A program made the translations under genes and the position numbers. Positions 50,360-62,257 of a DNA stretch of 64,000 nt are shown piece after piece. Origin of the DNA: Phoronis australis (lineage: Eukaryota; Phoronida; Phoronidae); NCBI GenBank assembly GCA_002633005.1, contig NMRA01000557.1, forward strand, positions 145,513 to 209,512, given 5' to 3'. The notes under the pieces were generated by a model. It was not told the DNA's origin and did not search any database. It saw nothing but the letters and a program-made list of their open reading frames with translations. Each line of letters begins with the position of its first letter. Position 1 is the first letter of the stretch.

Positions 50360-52050
50360 TGTGATGCTAGTATAAAATAAATTCGAAACGAACATGGATT
50401 TTAGGAAAACATTCAATTAAAAAGACAACTTAGTATTAAACTACAATACAAAAATAACTTGAATTTGTCATTATTCACTCCAACATATGGGTTGACTGAT
50501 TTTGGGGGTCATGAAAAGCCGAATAACGGACCAAAACCAACTCAAACAAAAATGTGATAAAATTACAATATTGATGTACAACTTAATTTTGATTAAATGC
50601 ATATGATTCTGGCCTATAAACGATTATACATGTACGTCTTAAGAGACTTATGTTTATGCTGTGATAACTGCTTTGTTAATGTTTCTTTGTTTTCTTTTTC
50701 TTCAACGACAAGACTTTTAAATGAAGTCGTACTTTTTAAAATTTCGTTTTTGTTCTCATAGCTACATGTATGGCTTGTTGATAGGTTGATGGCATTGAGC
50801 ATCGCAGAAAAATGTTTCATATCTTTTAATCCTTTCTGTTTAGTTCATTTCCATTTAATTAATATAATGATTTTTTCCAAACCAAAACGATTAGGCACAT
50901 TGTCTGCAATGAAATCTAACATAAATGAGTGTGAGAAACCGGATGATCACCACCAGATGCCACTTTTATGACCATAGGATACTGTGACTTGCTGTTATGC
51001 GAATCAAATACTGCGAGCACCGATTTTGTAGCTGATCTTAATTAGCGATATATGATAAATTCTGTCGGACTTTGCCACCATCTCCTGTTCTCTCACATAA
51101 AACTATTTTTGCCATTATGGATCCACAATCTCAACTCCTCCTGGTACTTTGCTTTGTGCAATCTCTCCCAGAAAAAAGTTTCATGTTGGCAAATTGCTGT
51201 TCACAACTTGGCATGTTTGAAACTCTTGTTACATTCAATCCGCAGATTTCAAAAATAAAAAGGCTGTGTATACCCTGAGTGCCAAAATCTAGTACGACCG
51301 GAACTGATGTATCATAAAAGGAATTATCAATCAGTTGAGTTATTAGTTAGTGAGTGCATGTGTAAATGCTAAGGAAAGGTGACTGAAGAGCAAATAAATA
51401 ATGTTATTGTCATAAATAAGCGTGTTAGCATCGTCTAACAAACAATTATTACACTTGATAGTTGCAGGTCCCAATTCACACCGTCACAACAAATAATAAA
51501 CGGCGACACAAAAGGTGTGCTATGCTAAAAATGGGTTCCCAGAAACTGAGTGGATCTTGAAACAATACAGCTATAACCATGTGGATCATGACACTACGTT
51601 TTACGATTGACCACCGTGTAACTGACCCGTTTACTTCAACATTGTGTCAGAAGTTACGTTTGAACATACATGTACAGTCAAAACAGATTGGGAAGTTTGA
51701 TCATACACCCAAAACAGTTTGGGAAGTTTGGACGTACAGTCAAACCACAGTCTGGGAGAAAACACTATAATGACGGTGGCAAGAGAATATCCAAAAGCCT
51801 CAAATGGATTTCTGCTATTGTCTTATTAACTGGGCACTGACATTTTGATGGTTACATATTGTAAGATGCTACATTCAACCATGCAAAAAATTATATAATT
51901 CTGACATCAGACTATTTCTACTTTGTAAGGCCACCTTGATTCACTTCAGTCACTTTTTGGGATGCATGTGGTGTTTTGCTCAAATTGAATCATCAAAAGT
52001 GCACAGTAAACGGAATCAAAGAAAATGCTTGACTTTTAGAGGTAAAAATA
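50360..52050. other. No gene recognised
   Basis: AT-rich DNA with short open frames only. A local echo of 'CAAAACAG.TTGGGAAGTTTG' is seen at 51680-51730. Confidence 0.45.
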
Positions 52051-52059
52051 GAAAATTTC

Positions 52060-52200
52060 CTGGGCTGGAGGGGGGCAAACCCCCCTCCCGATCTCCCCCC
52101 ATTCGGTGCTATGCGCATCTACAATTGTTCAGTTTGCGCAAATGTTTGCAGCCGGACAAAATGTTGGGCCCCCCTTGTGACATCCTAGATCCGCCACTGT
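52060..52200 (+). repeat. Dispersed repeat, 'CAGTGGCGGAGCTAGGAT' family, copy 2
   Basis: This is an inverted copy of 22499-22625: it ends in CCTAGATCCGCCACTG and includes CATTCGGTGCTATGCGCATC and TTTGCGCAAATG. It also has a CCCCCCTCCCGAT stretch. Confidence 0.75.
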
Positions 52201-52599
52201 TAGGTCACATGATCTCAAATACATCTTTAACTTATGTTTGTAGGGATGAGGCAAAGACAAGACGAGGAGAAAAACGGTTCTTATTAATTCTGACAACAAA
52301 CTGCAGGTGCAGACGGAATGGTGCTCGTCCTCAATAAGAAATAAAGTCGAAACTGCCTACGAATCTGTGCACGTCGGCCAACTTCAATTCTAAGTTTGTC
52401 ATTAGAACACCTTAGTTGTGTCATCCAGACAGTTACACAACAGCAACAAGTATGGGAAAATATTTTGTTGGGGTAGAAGTTACATTCGTACATGTACATG
52501 TGGACGCAGTTTAATTATTAGTAAATTCATTATTAGTATTATAACCATCATACATGTATATCACTATCCATAAAGTACTTCTGATTACAACAATGAAAT

Positions 52600-52645
52600 T
52601 AATAATAATAACAATATCAATAACAATAATAATAATAATAATAAG
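52600..52645 (+). repeat. AAT-rich microsatellite
   Basis: An AATAAT-type run next to the paralogous block. The equivalent place in the other paralogue has the AAT/GAT repeat ending at 61777. Confidence 0.85.
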
Positions 52646-52815
52646 TTTTATTTATAGAAGTTACGGGAATTGCACAATGCATTTGCCAATTAATGCACAA
52701 CATGGTTGTCATGAGGTTCGAGAATATATAAGAAAAATAATTGTTTTACCAGTCGTAAAATCTAGAGACGTTAGAATTTCATTCAAATTAAATATGCACG
52801 CAAAAATATCACTTC

Positions 52816-53144
52816 TTAATTAACTTCAGGAAATAACGTGATTTGTACTACGAAAATGTTTCCTATTACAACTGTTACACCGACTTGCAAATTACTAATT
52901 GGATCATTTTTGGTGTACATAGCACATAGCGAATGAAGTGGACCTACAGTGGACGGGATCTCACAAGACTTGTGCTTTAAGTAGCACATGTTACTCCGGT
53001 ACATAAGAAACGCAGTGCAGTTATTATTGTGGTAACACGCTTGCGCACAGGAATCTTGATCATAGTGTCGGATTTCACGAATATCCTTTCCCATACAATC
53101 TCCGCACTTGACGTCATAACCAGACACTTCGATGGGAATGCAAA
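52816..53144 (-). CDS. Terminal exon of a PAN/Apple-like secreted protein, paralogue 1
   Basis: After acceptor CTTCTTTTTAG the phase-1 frame reads IEVSGYDVKCGDCMGKDIRE and later SCAQACYHNNNCTAFLMYRS, KHKSCEIPSTVGPL. The Cys pattern (CGDC...C..AC...NNC.AF.....C.LK..SC) is that of a PAN/Apple-type disulphide domain of extracellular proteins. The paralogue at 62019-62257 stops right after the YTK shared with this exon. Here that stop is lost and the frame runs on 30 residues (NDPISNLQVG, then VTVVIGNIFVVQITLF), ending in TAA. Upstream exons were not found. Confidence 0.8.
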
Positions 53145-53629
53145 CTAAAAAGAAGCGATACATATATTAGTATGAAGGTGATAATCGAATTTTCGAGTTG
53201 ATTTTCAAATATTTTACTTGACAAAAAGACGCTGAGCATGAATCATTACTACAGTAGAAACGTCATCCTCCGTCATTTCAACACCAGATTTGAGTTTTTT
53301 GTTTACTGATTAAAAACATTTTCTTACACTTGTATACGCATTTCATGCAATATAACGTTTTCTTAGAGACTAATATGTGGTTGAAAGGAAGTGAATCACT
53401 TCCAAATGCAAAATTAGACATATAGATTTGCAGCTTTCGTTGAATGCACAACCATGTTAGGAAAAGGCGTACTTATTTGTGATTTTTCCTGCTCGATGAC
53501 TTGTTTTTCGTATGATTTTTGATTATTAATAGAACGAGTGCACTACAGAAATTGTTGGTGCCTCTTCGGATGTGCCTTTTTCATGCGGGAGGAAGACCTG
53601 GCTGCTGCAAGCGTATCTCATACAAACAG

Positions 53630-53775
53630 CTATTATTAAAATCTCTTGGTCTATTTACACCGACCTCTAGTCTATTGACAATGTAAATAGACTAGAGTTC
53701 GGTGTACATGTAAATAGACCAAGAGATTTTAATAACAATTGTTATACGCCACCACCTGAGAGCAGTTTTAGAAAG
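53630..53775. mobile_element. Small palindromic insertion with 12-bp target duplication
   Basis: TCATACAAACAG occurs at 53618-53629 and again at 53776-53787. The insert between contains a near-perfect palindrome (arms TTATTAAAATCTCTTGGTCT ... AGACCAAGAGATTTTAATAA, 53632-53735). The paralogous block at 63755-63775 has a single TCATACAAACTG and no insert, so it shows the empty site. Confidence 0.8.
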
Positions 53776-55253
53776 TCATACAAACAGGTCAATATGAAAA
53801 CTGTTATGGAATCCACATTAGCAGAATAAAAAATAGTGTATGAACTTTTTGACGTTACGTGAGTATGCAGCTCAGATACATGGCCATATTCGCTACAGAA
53901 GGGTGCACTTGACAGGTCATGAGTCTACTATAAAGAGTCAATTTTGCGTACCTTATAACAATCGATTTTTGCAGGGGACAAATATTTTTTAAATTTCAAT
54001 AGAAGGAAGAAAGTGTTGTGTACATGGAGGGCTAATTCGTTTTACAAAGGAGGTATCATATCTCGCACTTCATTTCTCTGTTCGTAGGCTTTATGGTGAC
54101 TACTCTCTAAAATGGTGGGATTCCAATTTTAAAGATAAAATAATGAGGTGCTTCCCGTATACGCAACAATACTGAGTTTTTCCAAACTTGGTAGCTACCG
54201 CCAGAGACAAGAGAAGCTCGTGCACTGTCAATTTGCCCCTCCCCCCGCCATTGTCGCGACACGGCTTCAGACCTGAACACCGTATGATATAACCACGTTT
54301 TATCACACACACGCGTAAACACAGACATCTTATTTGCCGTAAAATGCGCCGGGAAATACGGGAATGTAGAGCCAATCTGTACATAATGGTGAACGCTGTA
54401 TTTTAAGTTTGGTGCGCACTCTCCTGGTGGAGTTAATTCGCTTGTACTACCTCAAATTTAATAGGATGCATTTATTTGTGTTATCTAAAACATTGATTCA
54501 CGGCGTCATTCCAGAAAAACCAGTTTTGGTACTCTCAAAACTATAAATTGTCAGCAGAGATTTACTATGTTCCACCAAGTGCCACAGAGTTAACAAATAC
54601 AAATATTACTTGATGTAGGTAGTTCATGGTACATGTATATTCCGACAGATCGAAATAAGCTCCCATTGCACACGCGGGAAGATCGCGAACGGAGCGACAC
54701 ACACACTCCTAGGCATCCTAGTGGCAAAAATAAATGGGCAAGTCCCCGTTGAATGTACCGTACATGTAATTCAAAAGCGGAACCAAATAACCGCAAAATA
54801 AATGCTCTGTGTTAATGACTGAATTGATTTAGTTGCCTTTTTAAAACGTCGATAAAACCGCGTGCATTCGATTTCATGAACCCGTTAATGTAGACATCGT
54901 GCCGCTGTACTAATCTAAATTATTACATTAACAGGTATGCACCCAAACCTACATAAGTGGTTTCTCTGTTCGCAAAGATCAGTTGTCACTATTTGAGAAC
55001 ATACTGATCGCAATGTATTCAAAGTCAGAAGCTCATTCCTGTAATGGAAAAACAATTTTATAGCTACTTTAAATATAAGCTTCCAAAATTAGTCTCATTC
55101 ACACAAATTGAGGTGGATGAGATTTACTTAATATGCATGCTGGTGGTATTCAAATAACTCTTGGGTTTGCGGTTTCACGTGGCATCATACCTGCCGGTGT
55201 GCAGCTTCCTGGAACGAATAGTCTTTTCTCATAATAATTCCACTCAGCCTCAA

Positions 55254-55562
55254 TTAGCTGTAATTTTGCTCTTCTCCGGGGTGCTGCAAGTTGTAATTGG
55301 CCCTGAACATCTGACATTCCCAACGCTGCATGGAATAGACAAAAGCATCACACATCTTTTCAGTAAAACAAGCAGATGCGCACCCGAGCGGCCATGAAAT
55401 GGAGCTTGAGAACAACACGGTATTTGCAGCAACTTTTCCTTTTTTAACTTCGAAGAACTGGCCACAAGTGTCACTGTGGCATGGGGCATTAAACGTAATC
55501 AAAGCTAGAAAAACTTTCAAAGAAAAAATCCATAACAAATCCATGCTGATCTTGAAATCCAT
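55254..55562 (-). CDS. Short secreted PAN/Apple-like protein (or first exon)
   Basis: The ATG is at 55562, with a second in-frame one at 55544. The N-terminus MDLLWIFSLKVFLALITF is a good signal peptide. The rest (CGQFFEVKKGKVAANTVLFS, GCASACFTEKMCDAFVYSMQ, WECQMF) has the PAN/Apple layout: C..AC....C.AF.Y...W.CQ. It stops at TAA 55254 after 103 codons. It is on the same strand as, and 2.1 kb upstream of, the exon at 53144, but I could not find an in-frame donor joining them. It may be complete, or a gene whose donor was lost. Confidence 0.6.
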   Translation of the reverse strand: MDFKISMDLLWIFSLKVFLALITFNAPCHSDTCGQFFEVKKGKVAANTVLFSSSISWPLGCASACFTEKMCDAFVYSMQRWECQMFRANYNLQHPGEEQNYS

Positions 55563-55784
55563 GCTTGGAACGTAAAAACGATAATGCACTCTCTCAATAC
55601 ATAAAATCAGACAATTTAATCAAAATCCTTGCTCGAATCTGACGGTCTTCCCGAAGTTTCGTTTTTTCAGCATTCAAACAATATTTTAAGGACTGTGACT
55701 CATGACAAAGGTATTTGAAACATAAGCAACCAAACAACCTTTAACACTATTCCCGTGAAATGCTTACGGAGAAACAAAGGTTTG

Positions 55785-56884
55785 TATTGGGCGTAGATTG
55801 GGACCGTAAAACAAAATCAATACCGAAAGTTGGTCAGTCAACTGTGACATTACGTACTTACTTATTTGCCTTTCTCTTGACAATTAACGGAAGTAGCTTT
55901 TTTAATGAAGATCAACAGACCTTTGCCGTTAAAGAGGCATAGAACGTGAAAATTCACCAAAAATGACTTTCGAAACACAAAAAAAACATCTGGCAACATT
56001 TATTACAGCGTTATTCACTTTCCCTGAGACGGAATTTCGAGTAAGAAGTTCTAACATTTCAACTTTCAAAATATCCTGGAAGGAAAAGCTCTGTAATCAC
56101 CACAGAGTTTATAATTTACGTCCCAGTTATGATAAAAGCGCACATGCGCTCACAGCCGACTGCCAAGATATATATTAATATCAAGAATTTCTGGTGCAAT
56201 CCTAACAAGAAAGTCTCAAGTAAACATCATCCCCATTTTAAATGGAAGGAGATAGTTTGAATAAATTATTGTAAAGAGTGCGGTACAATTGGAGACACGA
56301 CAAGGCATTAGAAGTGGTAGGACACCTAGAGAAGGCTCTGAAGAAGGACCGAAGTGTGACAAGAGGCCCGGGATGCACTGGTTTCGTACGCAAAGGAGGT
56401 GATACCAGGAAACAACATGGGAGAAGCGGCATTTCGGATACATACAGCAGGTTATTGAACATTAACGTTGGACTTGCATAAGCGATTATTTTTCCATCCG
56501 AAGTAGTAGGACGAGAACAACCTTCGTCCAGACGTGGAAATGCAGTCGACACTAACCGAGCAAGTGGTACTGCTAGAGCTGACTGTGCGTATGAGGGAAA
56601 ATTACAAGAGGAAGAGAGAAAAATAGAGAGAGCTGGTTGAAAAGTACCAGAAGAACGACTGGAGAGTGTGGTGTTTTCCGGTGAAAGTTGGATGCAGAGG
56701 TTTCGTGGTACAATCTATTCGGCGAACGCTACGTAGATGTTTACTGGGTATTACAGGGAGAGAGAGGAAGAAAGTGGTGGATGACATGGGTTACCAGGCT
56801 AAAAGAGCTTCGCAGAGGTTGTAGATAATGAGGAACAGTGCTTGTCATACCGTGAATAATACGCTTACAAGGAAGTCGCGCATT
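55785..56884 (+). repeat. 1.1-kb direct duplication, unit 1
   Basis: Nearly identical to 56886-57990, differing by scattered substitutions and small homopolymer or TA-run length changes. It contains a decayed retroelement 3' region in the plus strand: WRHDKALEVVGHLEKALKKD, and further on RVWCFPVEVG- and GVTGRER-like pieces in shifted frames. It ends at the N at 56885. Confidence 0.95.
56279..56826 (+). pseudogene. Decayed retroelement 3'-region remnant (repeated at 57385-57932)
   Basis: Fragments in three frames: DKALEVVGHLEKALKKDRSV, then a block near 56520-56600, and VFR/VEVGCRGF...GVTG-like pieces near 56670-56760. They resemble the conserved C-terminal region found downstream of reverse transcriptase in many invertebrate retroelement ORFs. 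Stops and frameshifts are frequent. Confidence 0.45.
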
Positions 56885-56885
56885 N

Positions 56886-57990
56886 TATTGGGCGTAGATT
56901 GGGACCGTAAAACAAAATCAATACCGAGTGTTGGTCAGTCAACTGTGACATTACGTACTTACTTATTTGCCTTTCTCTTGACAATTAACGGAAGTAGCTT
57001 TTTTAATGAAGATCAACAGACCTTTGCCGTTAAAGAGGCATAGAACGTGAAAATTCACCAAAAATGACTTTCGAAACACAAAAAAAAAAACATCTGGCAA
57101 CATTTATTACAGCGTTATTCACTTTCCCTGAGACGGAATTTCGAGTAAAAAGTTTTAACATTTCAACTTTCAAAATATCCTGGAAGGAAAAGCTCTGTAA
57201 TCACCACAGAGTTTATAATTTACCTCCCAGTTATGATAAAAGCCCACATGCGCTCACGGCCGACTGCCAAGATATATATATTAATATCAAGAATTTCTGG
57301 TGCAATCCTAACAAGAAAGTCTCAAGTAAACATCATCCCCATTTTAAATTGAAGGAGATAGTTTGAATAAATTATTGTAAGGAGTGCTGTACAATTGGAG
57401 ACACGACAAGGCATTAGAAGTGGTAGGACACCTAGAGAAGGCTCTGAAGAAGGACCGAAGTGTGACAAGAGGCCCGGGATGCACTGGTTTCGTATGCAAA
57501 GGAGGTGATACCAGGAAACAACATGGGAGAAGCGGCATTTCGGATACATACAGCAGGTTATTGAACATTAACGTTGGACTTGCATAAGCGATTATTTTTC
57601 CATCCGAAGTAGTAGGACGAGAACAACCTTCGTCCAGACGTGGAAATGCAGTCGACACTAACCGAGCAAGTGGTACTGCTAGAGCTGACTGTGCGTATGA
57701 GGGAAAATTACAAGAGGAAGAGAGAAAAATAGAGAGAGCTGGTTGAAAAGTACCAGAAGAACGACTGGAGAGTGTGGTGTTTTCCGGTGAAAGTTGGATG
57801 CAGAGGTTTCGTGGTACAATCTATTCGGCGAACGCTACGTAGATGTTTACTGGGTATTACAGGGAGAGAGAGGAAGAAAGTGGTGGATGACATGGGTTAC
57901 CAGGCTAAAAGAGCTTCGCAGAGGTTGTAGATAATGAGGAACAGTGCTTGTCATACCGTGAATAATACGCTTACAAGGAAGTCGCGCATT
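56886..57990 (+). repeat. 1.1-kb direct duplication, unit 2
   Basis: Second copy of 55785-56884. Unit 1 is joined to it through one N, while the right end of unit 2 continues into unique sequence (GTCGCGCATTTCTAAAGATA). Confidence 0.95.
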
Positions 57991-58119
57991 TCTAAAGATA
58001 TGCGGGAATTTTCACCTCTCGTCCTTCTGAGCGGCTTGTACCAGGATCAAAGAGAGCGCGGCGCCGGAATCAGGTACACTTGTGATGACCGCATTGCCCG
58101 ATGCGAGCAAGATCCAATT

Positions 58120-59227
58120 TAATGTAATTATCCGACCATAAACTGTATTAGACATCTCTGCCTGTACATAATGGCGAATTTTCAAAATGCAGCACCACTA
58201 ATTTTCGTTTAAACGAACACCACGGTGGTATTCAGCTGGGAAAAAAACAACCAAGTACGGTTTTTGATTTTTAGAAATCGATTAACTAATAATATAAAAA
58301 CTACAACCGTTGCGTACGTATTGATATACTCGGTGGATATACAAACGCTGATCAGAATTAACAATGTCACATGGATTCATTTTTTAATATTCTTTCAATC
58401 TCTTTTAACCAGATTTTGACCAGGAAACAGTTGTTGTGGCAACTTTTCATTTTTTATTACTAACAAAGAGCCACAATAGTTATATAGTCAGTGACACCAA
58501 AGTTGTCCTGAGATTCTAAATATTCAGATTGGTTATCACAATATTTGCACTTCTGTATTTAATTTATGATATGAGTGCCAATATAGATTAAACTTTAATG
58601 ACACGTGAAATGTTTAGTGTACCTGTAATGTGGTAAGTTTAGGGATAGGCTCACAATGAACTTAACTAATCTTATTAATTGAAGCTGGCTATCAAAATCT
58701 ATCCCTGTTTTGGTACTTCAAGCTCGAAGCTTAGATAAAAAATTATCAACCCGTTTCCGGTAAGAAAAAAAAACAGTGGCCAAAAGCATTAAAAATTGAA
58801 TAAAGAAAACCAATATGAAACTAATCGTTCCTTTGGGAAGTGGCCCTTTGTGAAGATAAACACAAGTTAACCTTTTTAGTCATTTTGTAATATTGATAAT
58901 GTACCAAGTTAAAAGTACGCTCCAGAGTTGCAGGCTATATAACTCTGCAAATATCAGAGAAAACCAAATTGGGGGTACTAACAACAACCATTGTTGAGAC
59001 AGTAATGCTAGCAATTACCTTTCCACTTCATTAGCTCAGATCTACTTCAATACAATTAAAGGGCGTGCTGAATAGGCATCGTAAAAGTTGTCTGGGGGTT
59101 AGGGAATCAGAGCGGTCACCAGTACGGTAATCGAGAAATTCTCCACTTGAGTGGAAAGGAAAGGTCTTGCGTCCCTGAAACTGTTGGAGCGAATTACTGT
59201 ATATCTAAAGCAAATACCAATATACAG
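58120..59227. other. No gene recognised
   Basis: AT-rich DNA with no supported feature. Confidence 0.45.
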
Positions 59228-59349
59228 TTCTGATCACATCGTTTGGTGCATCTCTGGAGGCTGTTGTGGACAGCGCCGAAACAGCCAAGGAAGGAGGATT
59301 TTCACCTGATGACAAAACTGTCGTCGACACACCAGATGTTTTCAAGTAA
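59228..59349 (+). CDS. Possible terminal exon, unrecognised
   Basis: After ATATACAG a phase-1 frame reads FGASLEAVVDSAETAKEGGF then SPDDKTVVDTPDVFK and stops at TAA. Composition is protein-like, but there is no domain and no linked upstream exon. Confidence 0.2.
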
Positions 59350-60099
59350 CTCAATACTTCAACACGTCATTACGTAACGTTCTGTGTCTGTTGCGCATTG
59401 ACATTGTTACTGAATACAAGACGAGGAACTCCGGATTACCAAACGTACGTCCTGTGTAGTTCAAAGGGACGAGGCAGTGAATCCGCCAAAATTCTCCTCT
59501 CAACTGAATTTCTAGCATACATGTACACGTGAAATAAAATGTTACTTTTTCTGATTTATTGAAATATACAATATAATGTTTTAGTGGGCTTCAAAATCTC
59601 ACCATCCATCTAGTAAATGTATATTTCTACAACTCTGCTTTTACACTGTAGGTCAGTGTGCTTTAGAATTCTGTCAATTTGTTGCCAGTGTATAAGTTAG
59701 TAAATTTTCAAATCAACATGGTAAATCAATCTCATGTAGAATTCATTTACATGTAGTTAATTCGTTAACCCTGACACTTACTACTCTTTCGGTAACTATG
59801 TCATGTGGCTTTTCTCATTACAAAAGGCTACTTGTTTTATTTTTGTTGCATTTTATATTGCCTTGTCTTGCTTAATATTTAGTGTTTGTTTTCCGTGGCA
59901 TATACATATCGTGGTGTGCATGTATAGAAATATTTTCCTCAAGTGTTTCACGTTAAGACTCATGAGTCAATACTATGCTTTAGTTAGGTGCGGACGACTA
60001 TCCCTATTTGTTCACTTTTTAACGTATGCTACTTAATATCTAATTTTTGTGATCTTTGTCCATTTTTGTACTGACTTACATGACAGACTTTACGTGCAG

Positions 60100-60231
60100 T
60101 TGCAGCAGGAAGTTGAATGTTTATCAATACTTGTTGCCACGATTGATTTTCAAAAGGACGGAGAAACAACCAAGATATCTATTCGCATGAGGCAACTTAG
60201 TGGACGATCTGGAGAACACTGTATCTGTTGA
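60100..60231 (+). CDS. Possible terminal exon, unrecognised
   Basis: After TTACGTGCAG a phase-0 frame reads LQQEVECLSILVATIDFQKD then GETTKISIRMRQ and stops at TGA 60231. No domain recognised, upstream exon not found. Confidence 0.2.
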   Translation: MQQEVECLSILVATIDFQKDGETTKISIRMRQLSGRSGEHCIC

Positions 60232-61426
60232 TTGCTTTATAAACTGTAAGTTTCAAGTAAATTGAATTCCGCAAAGATTTTCAAACCGACAGCTGCTACA
60301 CCTCTACGTCACGCATGTGCATGTCCCGCGTCTAAATTCACTGTGCGTCTTATATGATATTTGAAGGGAGATTACAGTGTCATTGACGTTGGTGTTTGAG
60401 GGATACTATCGGCGAGAAAAGTAATTTTCTCGAACCTTCTCAGTGTCGATCAGCGAATGGTTAGCAGAAAGACGATTTGTAACAAAATCGCAAAAACCAT
60501 AACGGAAATTGTTGTTTGGTAGCACTTGTCAAAGATAATTACATGTACTTCTGAAAGTCAATCTACCATCCTACAATTATCTCAAAAATGTTGTAGTGTT
60601 ATTACTTTGGAAAATACATAGATTTCGTTTCACTCAATTTCGACTACTGTGGAATTCACTAGTCGCAATTTTGCTTTTTTGCGTGTAATGTCTTGTAAGT
60701 TCCTTGGTGGATATTCATGAAATTGGACTAATAAGTTGCCATCGCGTTGACGGCAGAACTTGATTTACGAAAGCAGTTGTCTCTATCTCATCTAACACCT
60801 TCAGCCAAGCCCATGATTTATAGAGATTAGCTGACTTCAGTCCTTGGCGACCTCATCAGGTCTTTGATGTGTCCAGCAGTTTGCTGGATACTATGGGAGT
60901 TGAACGTTGCACACATTCCGCCAGCTTGCTTGCATATCCTGTTAGCGCAAGATTTGCTTAATGTAAGACCAAGAAGCTGTTGATGCTGTTCCCTGATGTC
61001 CACTGGTACTGTATCCTATGACTGATAAACATGGTCATGTAAAGTGATTTGTGGCACTAGTGCCGCAATGCTAAATCATCTCTGGTCCCGTTACGTGTTT
61101 TTATTCTGTTTTCGTCCGGGCATATACAAAACATACTTTGTTGTGAATGTTCAGCATTTTTTAAATCTGTTGTCCCATGGTAGCTACATTGTATATTGAG
61201 AAGAGATCAAAGGTTGAAAAGTGAACTATGAATTGCCATAAATACTTTACATAATAAGTTCTAGAAACGGAATATCTGTTCTTCTTAATTCACAGTACAA
61301 ACTGCAGTTTTGATTGGATTACAACAAAAATGATAATGGCTAAACGATATGTATAACAATAATGATAACAACAACAATACTACTACTACTACTACTATTA
61401 CTATTACTACTACTAGTAATAATAAT

Positions 61427-61430
61427 AGTA

Positions 61431-61468
<38 letters not shown>

Positions 61469-61565
61469 GATGATGATGAGAATAATGATGATGATGAGGA
61501 TGATGATGATGTTGATGATGATGAGGATGATGATGATGAGGATGATGATGATGATGATGATGATG

Positions 61566-61596
<31 letters not shown>

Positions 61597-61745
61597 GAAT
61601 GATGATGATGATGANAGGATGATGATGATGAAGATGAGGATGATGATGATGATGATGATGATAATGACGATGATGATGATGATGATGAGGAGGAGGAGGA
61701 TGATGATGATGAAGATGATGATGAGGAGGATGATGATGATCATGA
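61427..61745 (+). repeat. Long GAT (ATG/TGA) microsatellite
   Basis: About 320 bp of GAT repeats with GAG, GAA and GTT interruptions and an N at 61615. It is preceded by ACT/AAT repeats (61350-61426) and followed by AAT repeats to 61777. Poly-Asp, poly-Met and poly-Ser frames on both strands are artefacts. Confidence 0.97.
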
Positions 61746-62018
61746 TAATGATAATAATAATATTAATAATAATAAATTGTGTTCATGAATGTTACAGGAG
61801 TTGCACCACGCGTTTTCCAAATAACGTACAACATTATGGTTAATAGGTTTGAATAAATTAAGAAAAATGAATGGCATTTTACAAGTAGCAAAATCTAGTG
61901 ACGTTGAGAGCTTGTTCAATGTACGCATTTCATTTCGTCTTTATTCACTTCAGAAAAAAAATACGACTCTGCGAAAATATTTTCTATACCAACACTTTCT
62001 TGGGGACTAATTGATTTA

Positions 62019-62257
62019 TTATTTAGTGTAGACAACGCACAATGAGTCGACGGGACCTTCAGTAGTCGGGATCTCACACGACTTGTACTTTAAGTGGCAC
62101 GCCGTTCCTTTACACAGAACAAATGCCACGCAGTTATTGTAGTTGTTACACATCCGCGCACAGGAAACTGCATTGGAATTGATGATTTTACGAATATCGT
62201 TTCCGTGACAGTCTCCACACTTGACGTCATAACCAGAAACTTCGGTGATGACGCAAC
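62019..62257 (-). CDS. Terminal exon of a PAN/Apple-like secreted protein, paralogue 2
   Basis: After acceptor CACTTTTCAG the phase-1 frame reads TEVSGYDVKCGDCHGNDIRK, then SCARMCNNYNNCVAFVLC, HLKYKSCEIPTTEGPVDSLC and VVYTK before TAA. All cysteines are shared with 52816-53144. The exon has 78 sense codons plus the stop. The upstream exons would lie further right, possibly beyond 64000. Confidence 0.82.

Noticed and set aside
54100-54384. Overlapping minus-strand frames of 73 and 94 codons
   Set aside because: Two overlapping frames with no recognisable domain or splice partners.
61285-61843. Long poly-Asp, poly-Met, poly-Ser and poly-Ile frames
   Set aside because: All are translations of the GAT/AAT microsatellite.
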